This document shows positions 46,201 to 58,200 of a stretch of DNA of 64,000 bases, one piece after another. The position numbers and the translations under genes are program-made. The notes under the pieces were generated by a model, which was not told the DNA's origin, did no database searches, and was given only the letters and a program-made list of their open reading frames with translations. Within the stretch, counting starts at the first letter, position 1. Every line of letters starts with the position of its first letter. The stretch comes from Elephas maximus indicus (taxonomy: Eukaryota; Chordata; Mammalia; Proboscidea; Elephantidae), in assembly GCF_024166365.1 (NCBI RefSeq), contig NC_064826.1, forward strand, positions 64,435,001-64,499,000. The letters are read 5' to 3'.

Positions 46201-49200
46201 GTCTAAGTCTGAAAGCTCCACTGAAATGTGTTCAGTATCATAGCAACAGGCAGACTTCCATTGACAATGCTTGGCGGCTGCGCTTGAGGTGCTTTGGCTG
46301 GGAATCGAACCTGGGCCTCCTTCATGGAAGGCAAGAATTCTCCCACCTGAATCACCTGTGCCCTCTTCCAAAGATATAAGGAACTACAAATTAATTAAAA
46401 AGACAGCCCAACTGGAAAAAAGGGAAAGACATAGCAGGCATTTCACAGAAAACATGAATTCCCGATATAAATCTGAAAAGATGTTTAATTTCATTAGTAA
46501 ATCAAGGAAGTGTGACTTAAGATCTTAGTGAGATACTATTTTACACCTACTATTTTATAATGGCAGAATTAAGAAGCCTGGTAATGGAAAATATGAAGTC
46601 TGAGAGGACGTTATAGAGAGGCTGTGTATCAATAGATGTTTTATAAATTATCGATGGGAGTATAAAGTGTTACAGACACTTAAGAAAAATAATTTACATT
46701 GTCATGTGGGGAAACTTTTATATAGTCTTTGGACCTCTGGAACTTCTACTAAAGAAACGCTTACATGTATCAAGAGACACATACAAGAAGATAACTACCA
46801 GTGCTATTTATTATCTAGATTTTGGTACGTTATATCAAACAACTGACGTAGACTCTAAAGAAGTTATGTAATAAAAGTTTAAAAAGACCAGAAAATGTTA
46901 CAGATTAAATGAGACTAAAGAGACATGCCATCTAAATGCAATACTTTATCTTAACTGAAGTCTAAATAAAAATGTAAGAAATACAGAGAGAACATTATTA
47001 GGAAATTGGACAAATTTGAATGCGGACACTATTAGAGGGGAGCTAAGATAGGGAGGGGGTACATAGGTAGTTCGGTGCGTTAGTGATGTTCTGGTTTTTG
47101 TTATGGATTCATGAGTGTTTATTTTCACTGTTTTGTAACTTTCAAATATGTGACATTCTTTTGTATATATACATCAAATATTATATTAAAATAATCAAGA
47201 AAAAGAGGAAAGATTAAATTTAACTGCATGAATGGGGGGAGCCCATGACACACCCATTCTATAAGGAAAATTTTAAAATAGTTGGGGGGGCAGGTAAGAG
47301 GAGGAAAATACCTGTGTAATTTTGTTTGACCTGATGTTTCCAGACTTGGACCAAGGAAACTGTTTTCATATAAAAATATAGCATACCTTAAAGTTCCATT
47401 GAATTAATGGCCTCTAGATATCATTTCGTGGCCCTGGTGGTGCAGTGGTTAAGTGTTCTGCTGCTATCCAAAAAGTCAGCAGTTCGAATCCATCAGCTGT
47501 TCTTGGAAACCCTGTGGGGCAGATCTGCTCCGTCCTGTAGGGTTACTATGAGTCGGAATCAGCTCCATGGCAATGGGTTTGGTTTTGGGTTTAGATAGCA
47601 TTTCGGGAAATGATATTTTGATAGGACCAACAAGGATCTAAAAAGTTTAAATGCTGATAAAAGCAAATGTTATTTCATAGAGGTTTCAGAATAAATGCTA
47701 TCTGGTTAAATTAATGAAAACATTGGTGTTAGGCACAAAGTTAGCTTCTTATTGACCACCTCGACCTCTTCCTTGGAGTCCTGGTTGTGCAGTGGTTAAG
47801 AGCTTGGCTGCTAACCTAATGGTCAGCAGTTAGAATCCGCCAGGTGCTCTTTAGAAACCCTATTGGGTGGTTCTCCTTTGTCCTATGTGTCAGAATTGAC
47901 TTGACGGTAATGGGTATACCTCCACCTCAACCAGGATTTCTAACTCTGAAAGGATCTCTGTTCTTTATCTGGAATGCTTGGTTATAAAGAAGGTGTAGTC
48001 TCCAAATTTTAATTTTTTCTACAACTGGACTATTTATCCACTATCTTCAAAGTAAAACCTAAAATAACTTAGAGTTGTATATGTCTGTTCCTCTTCATTC
48101 AGGGCCTTTACTAGGGTATTGGTGAGAATGGACTAGATGTTGCTACAGCAATAAACCACTCTACAATCTTGGTAACTTAATATAACATAAGTTTATTTCT
48201 CACTAAGTGCTGCCTTTGAATTACGGTGTTGGTGAAGAATACTGAATATACCATGGACTGCCAGAAGAGCAAATGAATCCATCTTGGAAGAAGTACAGCC
48301 AAGTGTTCCTTAGAAGCAAGGGTGGTGAGATATCATCTCACGTACTTTGAACATGTTATCAGGAAGGACCGGTCTCTGGAGAAGGACATCTTGTTTGGTA
48401 AAGTAGAAGATCAATGAAAAAGAGGAAAACCTTCAGCAAGATGGATTGGCACAGTGGCTGCAACAGTGGGCTCAAACGTAGCAAAATTGTGAGGATGGCA
48501 CAGGACTGGGCAGTATTTCCTCCTGTTGTACGTAGGGTCGCCATGAGTTGGAACCAACTCGACGGCACCTAACAACAACAAGTGCTGTACAACCTAGGTG
48601 GTTTGCTAAGAGGCTTTACTCTACCTAGTCATCCCGGATTGCTGCTGTTGGAAGGTTTACCATCTTCTAGTTGTATCATTTGGAACATGCAGCTACCTCA
48701 GTCTTCTTATCGGGTTAAATAGAGACAAGAGAATTGCCTTGGGAAATTTGAGCCTGGAAGTTACCCACGTCCCATCTAGCCACACTGCATTGGCCAGAGC
48801 TGGTCATGTGGCACTGCCTAATTGGAAGGGACTCAGGAAATCTAAGGGAACAGTTCATCTCTGCCAGCAATGGTAATACTATGGCTAAATTGGAATTGTA
48901 GCAAGCTTGTTGAAAAATTTATATAGGCAAGTTCACATATCTACTTGTTTGTAATTGAAGTTTTATTTTTAAATGTCTGAGATATTGAAAATCATGTATA
49001 AACAATTTGCCTAATATCAGTTGTTTGTGGTATTCTATGCAGGTCTTTACCCCTTCAGGTTGTATACACATAGTTGGTGTTTGATGCTAAAGTAAATCAA
49101 TAGAAGGAACTAATGGGAATTAGTTACTTAAAATTAATCTATGTAGTAATGTGTGTCTCCCTTTTTTATTGCAGCATGAAAACATTCCTTTTGAAGACAA

Positions 49201-52200
49201 GATTGCATCAGTTAAAGTTGTAAGTTCATTTAATAGTAAATTAAATGTTATAATGTTGAAACTATATTCATTGGTTAATTTATTTGCAGATTAGGTAATG
49301 TTTTGTACATCCTAAATATATTTTTGAGCATGGATAAGAATAGTAAGATAATACAATAAATTTTAAATAAATAATAAAAGAGTTGTAAAAATAGAAAATT
49401 TAGTGTCTCAAATTTCTGTCCAGGAAAAAATAATCTTGTGCATTAATTTGAAACTGGTACGTATTCAGGATTAACATTCATAAAAGAGTATCTGAATTTT
49501 CTGAATTCTCAATCACTGGAATTTCTTCTAGATACTGAGAATATAGTGGGGATCAAGACTAAATGTCCTTGACTTGATGGAGCTTGTACATCATTACAGT
49601 TCTCTACACACAATTACAAGTTGATAAGGATGGAAAAGGGGGAAAAGTGAGGTTTTAGGAGGGTTCAGAATGTAACATTTCTCCTTGAAGAAATGGTGTT
49701 TTAACTGATGCTTCAAAAATAAGTAGGGTTGCCCAGGCCCAGTGGAAGAGTTTAAAAGCATTGTAGGCAGAAGGAACAGTATGTGCACAAAAACCTGGAG
49801 GAAAAGGAGCAGTTAGAGCATTCCAGGAGCTGAATGAGCATCAAAAGAGCACATAGAGAGCAAGGAAGAAAGTGGCAGGAGAAAAGGCAGAAGGGAAAGG
49901 CAGAGGCTAGATCCTGTACCTTCCTAGCAATCCTAAGGACTTTGGATTTTATTTGAGGGCAGTTGAAAGCCCCTGAATATTAAAACAAGGATGTGGCAAG
50001 ATCAGATTTAAATTTTTAATGATTGCTCTGGTTAAAAAGTGGAGATAGGTTAGGAGAAGGCAAAAGTGAGTGCGAGAGGTATTATTGTAAAGTTTGCCAA
50101 ATTGCAAAGGGAGATGAAGGTGTCTTAAACAAGGTGGTATTTTATTTTTAAGCACTCTGTAAGAGATAAGTTGATGTTTATTATTAATGGTAGATACATC
50201 AGTTTCTGACTTTTTCTTTTCTTCTTACATTTCTCTTTTAGGATTTTCTGTGGCACCCAGAAGTTAATGGTTCTATGAAACAATGTATCAAAGTGTGGAC
50301 TGAGGTCTGTATTTGAAAATACATATAGACCTTTCTGGAGTCCTGGTGGTGCAATGGTTAAGCATTTGGCTGCTAACCAAAAGGTCGGCTGTTTGAATCC
50401 ACCAGCCACTCCTTGGAAACCCTATGGGGCAGTTCTAATCTCTCCTATAGGGTTTCTATGAGTCAGAATTGACGCTAGTTTGGTTTTATTTTTCTAATAG
50501 GCCTTTCTGATTTGGAGCAATCAGATTTTAAAACCTCATGAGCATCCATTAACTTTCTTCTCCTTACTCACCTGTCCTAGTCTCCTGTACTTCATACCCA
50601 ACTTCCTGATAGCAACTAAACAGTGCTGGACTGAGTCTACACTTAACTGAGAGGAGAAATTGTTGATCCACTTCCTGTTGCCCACTACTACCATTCTAAC
50701 CCTAAAGCACATTATGCTCCTTTCCAGACTTAACCTTTTTTTATTACTGCTGAAGCTTAGCTAACTGAAACCCAGGTAATCCTTATAGCACATGTGTACA
50801 TTCTCTTGAGCATTTTTCCACTTTTTCCTTCAAACTTATGCCCAGATACTTCAGGAAATGTCTTCTTTTTTTTTTTTAAGTAGCCTGTTTTCTTCCCGTT
50901 TATCATTACATTTGTGACCCAAAAGAAAAGCCTAATAAGCTTTTCACTCATAATGTGTGAAGGTAAATTAGATATAAGCAGCAAGCATGCTGTTAACCTC
51001 AGAAAACCCGTTGGTTCTCACAGGTCCACTTTAGAGTCTCCTCATTGTCTCTGTGTAGCTCCTTGTCAGTTCTTTAATTAAACCTATATTCTTTCCCAGA
51101 GGCATTTGTATTTGTGATGGATAAAACAATATTCAATTTTGTTGACCTTGTTTTGTTTAATTATGCTGCAATGGTGTTTTTTGCTTCTTTTTGCACTAAA
51201 TGTACTGTTTTTTTTGCACTAAATGTATTGCAAGTAATTGTACTATATTTTTTCCACTCAATGTACTGCAGCTACATCATACCCTAAATAGGCTTTTGTA
51301 GGATCCTGTGGGAACTTAGTCAACATTTCTAACATTATTTCTTTGAGAAGTGTGTTCATGTTTCCAAAAAGCAAACATGCAGACAATTTTTAGATTTCAA
51401 CTTTCTGGTAAATTGGGGTCTGCACATACTGTGTTTTGTTTTTATTGATATGTTTAAAAATATCCACAAGTGTTACATTATTTGTATATTTAAAGTAACT
51501 TAAACAGATACTTCATATATGTGCTGGACTTGAGAGTATATTAATCAAAGTAGCAGAAATTCACTCTTCAACATCAGTACAGTATAATATATAAGTTCTG
51601 CAAGATAATAGAAAACCTTTAAGTTATTTACTAACCTGGCGATACGGTGCATATCCAAAGGTTCAGCTCTTATAATTTACTAAAATTGGTTTTTGGAGCT
51701 TTAGATTCTATCGTAAAACTCCTTATGATTGGTAGGAGAAAGGGAGAAAGGGAAAATTTAGCTTATTGAAGTAGATGACCAAAGATTTTTTAGTTGTTTT
51801 CATTCATTCAACAAGTATTTATTTATTAATTACTTCCATAGTAAGCTTCTAGATCCAGAGAATACAGAGGTTCACATTTTTATTACTATGTACTATGTGC
51901 TAGCTTTATGGTGGGTATTAGATGTGTGGTTAGGGGTTAGTAACAGTCTTAGCTCTCAAGAAATTTGCAGTTTAAGTCTAGTAATAGTGACTTACTGATG
52001 AATGATGATACAGTAAGGTGAAAGCTGACACAGAATTGAGCACAAAGAACTGTGAAAGGACCGCATGTATAGGCTCATTTAATGCCACTTGGGAGTGGTG
52101 AGAGTATATAGGTGATGGTCTAAGAATGCTTTTTAAAGGAGATCGCATTTCCAGAAGAACTATGGGTTAGTAAAAATATACTCGCTTACTAGAACAAACA

Positions 52201-55200
52201 GGCATAAAAGCAAAGTTGAATTTAGAGGACTCTTAAGTAGATTGTTATTCAATAACTATAAATCACCTGCCATATTCCAGGCACTAGGCTAGATGATATA
52301 TATACTGGTTGACATGACAGAATTTCTCCCCTCAGAGAGCTTCTATGTGAGTGGCAGATAGAGGTAATTAAGCAAGCCCTGTGATAAGTGCCAAAATAGA
52401 GGAAGTACAGAATACAGATATTAGTACAGATTTTTATCAGCTGCTGCAGTCTGAAATTGATCTAACATGCAATCAGGATGCATTGATAATTACTGGTGAT
52501 TGGAATGGGAAAGTTGGAAACAAGAATGATTGGTAGTTGGAAAATATGGCCTTGGTGATAGAAACAATGCCAGAGATCAAATGATAGAATTTTTCAAGAC
52601 CAATGACATCTTCATTGCGAATACCTTCTTTCACCAACATAAACGGTGACTATGCACCTTGCCAGATGGAACACACAGAAATCAAATTGACCATATCTGT
52701 GGAAAGAGACGAGGGAAAAGCGCAATATCATCAGTCAGAACTAAGGCCAGGGCCCAATTGTGGAACAGACCATCAATTGCTCATATGTGAGTTCAAGCCG
52801 AAACTGAAGAAAATCAGAGCAAGTCCACGAGAGCCAAAATATGACCTTGAGTATATCTCACCTGAATTTAGAGACCATCTGAAGAATAGATATGACACGT
52901 TGGACACTAGTGACCGAAGACCAGACGAGTTGTGGAATGACAATAAGGACATCATACATGACGAAAGCAAGAGGTCATTGAAAAGACAGGAAAGAAAGAA
53001 CAGACAGAGAGGGATGTCAGAGGAGACTCTGAAACTTGCTCTTGAATGTTGACCAGCAAAAGCAAAAGGAAGAAATGATGAAATAAAAGAACTGAACAGA
53101 AGATTTCAAAGGGCAGCTCGAGAAAACAAAGTATTATAATGACATGTGCAAAGAGCTGGAGATAGAAAACCAAAAGGGAAGACACACTTGGCATTTCTCA
53201 GGCTGAAAGGACTGAGAAAAAAATTCAGGCCTCAAGTTGCAATAGTGAAAGAGTCTATGGGGAAAATACTAAATGACGCAGGAAACATCAAAAGAAGATG
53301 GAAGGAATACACAGAGTCATTATACCAAAAAGAATTAGTCAATGTTCAGCCATTTCAAGAGGTGGCATATGATCAGGAACTGATGGTACTAAAGGAAGAA
53401 GCCCAAGCTGCTCTGAAGGCATTGGTGAAAAACAGAGCTCCGGGAATTGATGGAATATCAATTGAGATGTTTCAACAAGTGGATGCAGCGCTCGAGGTGC
53501 TCGCTTGTCTATGCCAAGAAATATGGAAGACAGCTTCCTGGCCAACTGACTGGAAGAGATCCATATTTATGCCTATTCCCAAGAAAGGTGATCCAACCGA
53601 ATGCAGAAATTATAGAAAAAAAAAAATAGAACAACAGCATTAATATCACATGCAGGCAAGATTTTGCTGAAGATCATTCGAAAGTAGCTGCAGCAGTATA
53701 TCGACAGGAACTGCCAGAAATTCAGGCTGGTTTCAAAAGAGGACGTGGAACCAGGGATATCATTGCTGATGTCAGATGGATCCTGGTTGAAAGCAGAGAA
53801 TACCAGAAGGATGTTTACCTGTGTTTTATTGACTATGCAAAGGCATTCAACTGTGTGGATCATAACAAATTAGGGATAACATTGCAAAGAATGGAAATTC
53901 CAAAATGTTTAATTGTGCTCATGAGGAACCTTTACATAGATCAAGAGGCAGTTGTTTGGACAGAACAAGGGGATACTGAGTGGTTTAAAGTCAGGAAAGT
54001 TGTGCGTCAGGGTTGTATCCTTTGACCATACCTATTCAATTTGTATGCTGAGCAAATAATCTGAGAAGCTGGACTATATGAAGAAGAATGGGGCATCAGG
54101 ATTGGAGGAAGACTCATTAACAATCTGCGTTATGCAGATGACACAACCTTGCTTGCTGAAAGTGAAGAAGATTTGAAGCACTTTTACTAATGATGATCAA
54201 AGACCCCAGCCTTCGGTATGGGTTGCACCTCAACATGAAGAAAACAAAAATCCTCACAACTGGACCAATAAGTGACATCATGATAAACAGAGAAAAGATT
54301 GAAGTTGTCAAGGATTTCATTTTACTTGGATCCATGATCAACATCCATGGAAGCAGCAGTCAAGAAATCAAAAGACGCGTTGCATTGGGTAAATCTGCTG
54401 CAAAGGACCTGTTTAAATTTTAGTGTTAAAAAGCAAAGATGTCACCCTGAAGACTAAGGTGCGCCTGACCCAAGCCGAGGTATTTTCAGTCACATCATAT
54501 GCATGTGAAAGCTGGACAACGAATAAGGAAGACTGAAGAAGAATTGATGCCTTTGAATTGTGGTGTTGGCGAAGAATATTGAATATACCATGGACTGCCA
54601 AAAGAATGAACAAATCTGTCTTGGAAGAAGTACAACCAGAATGCTCCTTAAAAGCAGGATGGCAAGACTGCATCTTACATAATTTGGATATGTTGTCAGG
54701 AGGGACCAGTCCCTGGAGAAGGACATCATGCTTGGCAAAGTACAGGGTCAGCAGAAAAGAGGAAGACCCTCAACGAGGTGGATTGACACGGTGGCTACAA
54801 CAGTGAGTTCAAGCATAGCAAGGATGGTATGCATGGCACAGGAACTGGCAGTGTTTCGTTCTGTTGTGCTTAGGGTTGCTATGAGTTGGAACCTCCTCAA
54901 CGGCACCTAACAACAACAACAACACAGAATACAAAAGGTTTACAAAGGATGGACACTAAGTGTAATTTAAAGTTTTCAAAGCTGTTTTCAGATAAAGTGA
55001 TCTCAAAGGGGGAACACTTGGAGTGAAAGGAGTTGGTCCATTCAAAGGAAATAGCTTTTGCAAAGATGCTAGAGTGTAGCTTATTCAGAAGATCACCAGC
55101 AATTGGAGCTAGAATACAAAGTGCTTCTTTGTATTTGGTTTTGGTTGTTCATTTCATGTGCTTCATTTTGGGGGGAGGTGATAAGAGATAAGGTAAGCAG

Positions 55201-58200
55201 ATACTAGATTATGAATGATATTTTAAGCCATTTATAGGAGGTCAGATTTATTTCATTTATATCCATTTTTTTATTATTTCTAAATACTTCAGGATGTATT
55301 CCCTAAAAACAAGGACATTGGGTTGAATTTATTTTGAGGGTAGTGGAGAACCATTGAAGGGTTTCAGCAGAAAGATGAGATGTAGTGGGTTAGTGGTAGG
55401 ACATTAGGCTAAATTGTGTAGAAACAGGCAATTTAGATTTAATCCTGTAGGTAAATGGAAGCCGTTAAGAGGTCTGAGCTACTTAGGTGGATTTTGGGAG
55501 TCTTGGTATGGATTGAGGCAATTTTGATGTCATGTGAGTAGAAGAGATGGAACAGGCAGAGAATTTGAGATTAAAGAGAAGAACTTGTGAGAAATGGAAC
55601 TATGAAAAAGATACTGAGAAGGGGCAGTTAAAGGGGTGGGAACAGAAGCAAGAGAGAAAGGATTGTAAAATCACACACAGGGCGGGGGGTGGGGAAGAAT
55701 TTTAAAAGGTGGATCGTCAGTAGCATCATTTTAGGAATTGGATAAGGTAGAATGAAGCTACAGGATTTGGCAATCCGGAGGTCATTAATAATCTCTGAGG
55801 GCAGTTTTAAGGGAATGGTGAAGGCCAAGTTAAAAAGACATGATAAATTAAGGCATCAATAAGAGGCGAAGAAATTGGCATAGAGAGGGAAAACTGCTCT
55901 TTCGATAGATCTGTTGGTTAAGGGTATGAAGACGAAAAATTTGAGAGTGATTCGAGGGTTGAAGGAAGATTTTTTTAAGGATAAAAAGATTCTGCAGTTT
56001 GTAGGTTGAGGGGAGGAAGGAAAGTGGAGAACGAAGATGAGGTTGGTAATACAGTAGTTGAAAGAGATACTTCATGAATCACAGTCCCAGAAATGAAAAG
56101 GGAGGGGATCTAGACATTCCTCTTGTCAAAGGAATGTAAACTGGGTGAGTATATAGATGAAGCTGTAAGGATCAAGGAAGGAAGGCAAGAACACAGACAA
56201 ATTCTGTTTTGTCTAGGAAGTTTGAGAGACTTTCTGCTGAAAGTGAACGGGAGGAGGACAAAAGGGACCTGCATAAGGGAAAAAGGTTTCAGAAAACCAC
56301 TATGAAGACTCAGAAACGGAACCACGTAGGAATGAGGAAAAGTAAAAAAAAAAAAATTTCATTAAAAAATTATCTAACAGTGTAAAATGAAGCACACTAG
56401 ACTAGAAGCAGGGGTATTTGTGAAAGGAATATGGGTTTATCTTGCTATTTTTCTGTTTTCATACTTTACTATATAACCCTTTATAATTAGACAGTAACTC
56501 ACTTTTATTTATATATGGGTCAGATTTTTTCCTAATTAAATTTCTTATTTTTAGTTGTTTCTTAAGCACATAATTGTAATATCAAGTTTTTGATGTGGTG
56601 GAAAATACACTGAACTTAGGAGTCAGAAGATTTCAGGTTTGGCTTTTTCCCTGCCAGGCCTTGGCAATACTCTATAAACCTTTCTGTTTCCTTGTTTTGT
56701 AAGATAGGTATAGTATCTTCCTTCCTACATCGCATGGTGGAAAGAATCTATATGAAAATGAGATGATTTAAGAGAAAGTATTTAGTAAATTACTAAAGTA
56801 TTTAGTAAATTACTAACCAAACCCATTGCTCTTGAGTAGATTCTGACTCAGCAACCCTAAGGTCAGAGTAGAACTGCCCCATAGAGTTTCCAAGGAGTGG
56901 CTGGTGGATTCGAACTACCAACCTTTTGGTTAGCAGCCATAGCTCACCGTAGCTCTTAACCGCTGCACCTCCAGGGCTCCTAAATACTATATAATCAGTG
57001 GTATCATTATAGTACAGTTTGCATTTGGGTGTTGATGTCTACTTTTTTCCCCCACATTGTGGCCTACAATAATTATGAGTTTATTTGCTTAAATACATGT
57101 TGAATATAGCTTTCCTAAAAGACTGTAAGTTTCTTTAGGACACTGACCTTATACTAAATTGAACATTTCTACTGTGTGCCTTGTAGGCTTCCATAAATAC
57201 TTCTTAATTGGCCAACATAATATGCTAGAGCTTTGCACCGAGCATTTCACTTAGAGTTCAGAATAATAGTAGGTCATATTAGATTTTAGGTTTTGTTTGT
57301 TTGAATGATTCTTTTTACTTTTAAGAATACCAAGGAATTAACCATACAAGCTGTGATAAGTTAAAAGGAATTGCATCCCCCCACTTTTTTTTTTTTTTAA
57401 TACGGTGCTGATACCATCACTTTGAAGACTCTCGTCATGCTATCCTTTATAACCATGTAAGGTTTTAGGCACTGGATGCCTGTTCTGTTATAATGAGATC
57501 CAAGAAGAAAATCTAGAAAATTAAAACACATTTAGAAGAAAAAAGAACTTAAATTCTAATGAAAATACATAAATAATGTTACTTGTATCAATTCCCTTGA
57601 CTAGATATTACATTATCATGAAGATTTTTTTCTCTATAGGATTCTGTTGCAAAGCCCCATATAATTGTAGCAGGAGCTGCCACAGTAAGTTACTAGCTAT
57701 ATTCTTATATAATGATTTTCTTTTTTCTTGTTAAGGATGAGCTAAGAAAGAGTATTTACTATATATAAATAGAATTCTTGATTGCACTTATATTTTAATT
57801 TCTATTGTAATTAATTGAACTGGTGAATTTTAATGAAAATATATAAGTGAATTTAGGAAATATGGTGTTAAATATTAGTATTATTTTCTCTCTAAAATTA
57901 TATTTTTTAATGTTCTACATTTAAAAGTCTAATTTTATAGCAGCTTTTTCTGCTTTCATATATTTCATGAAAATCATTTAATCAACTGACTAAATTTTGT
58001 TTTAATATTGAATAAAAATGACAATTATCATAAAATAATTAACTTTGTATCTGTGAGGTAGATTATATACTTTAATTTTTCTGTAGTAAATACTGAATTA
58101 ATTCTTAATTTTTACTTATTCTTAGTGGTCCATCAAGATTCACAATGGTAGCAGTGAAGCACTTGCCCAGTATAAAATGAACGTTACTTCCATAGCACCA

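Larger units (their letters stand above)
41080..47180 (+). mobile_element. Old L1 LINE (L1M-type) with several later insertions
   Basis: L1 text is spread across 41080-41526 (ORF1/ORF2 junction style, 'gacattctcagataaacaaa'), 41950-42940 (ORF2, including 'gaagacaaggatgtccatta' near 42870), 44809-46067 and 46372-47180 (later ORF2). It is heavily mutated with no open frame. The gaps are filled by an LTR, a reverse L1 with its own insertions, and SINEs. Confidence 0.7.

Noticed and set aside
52603-53643. Open frames of 149 and 165 codons
   Set aside because: They are pieces of RTE ORF, not host genes.
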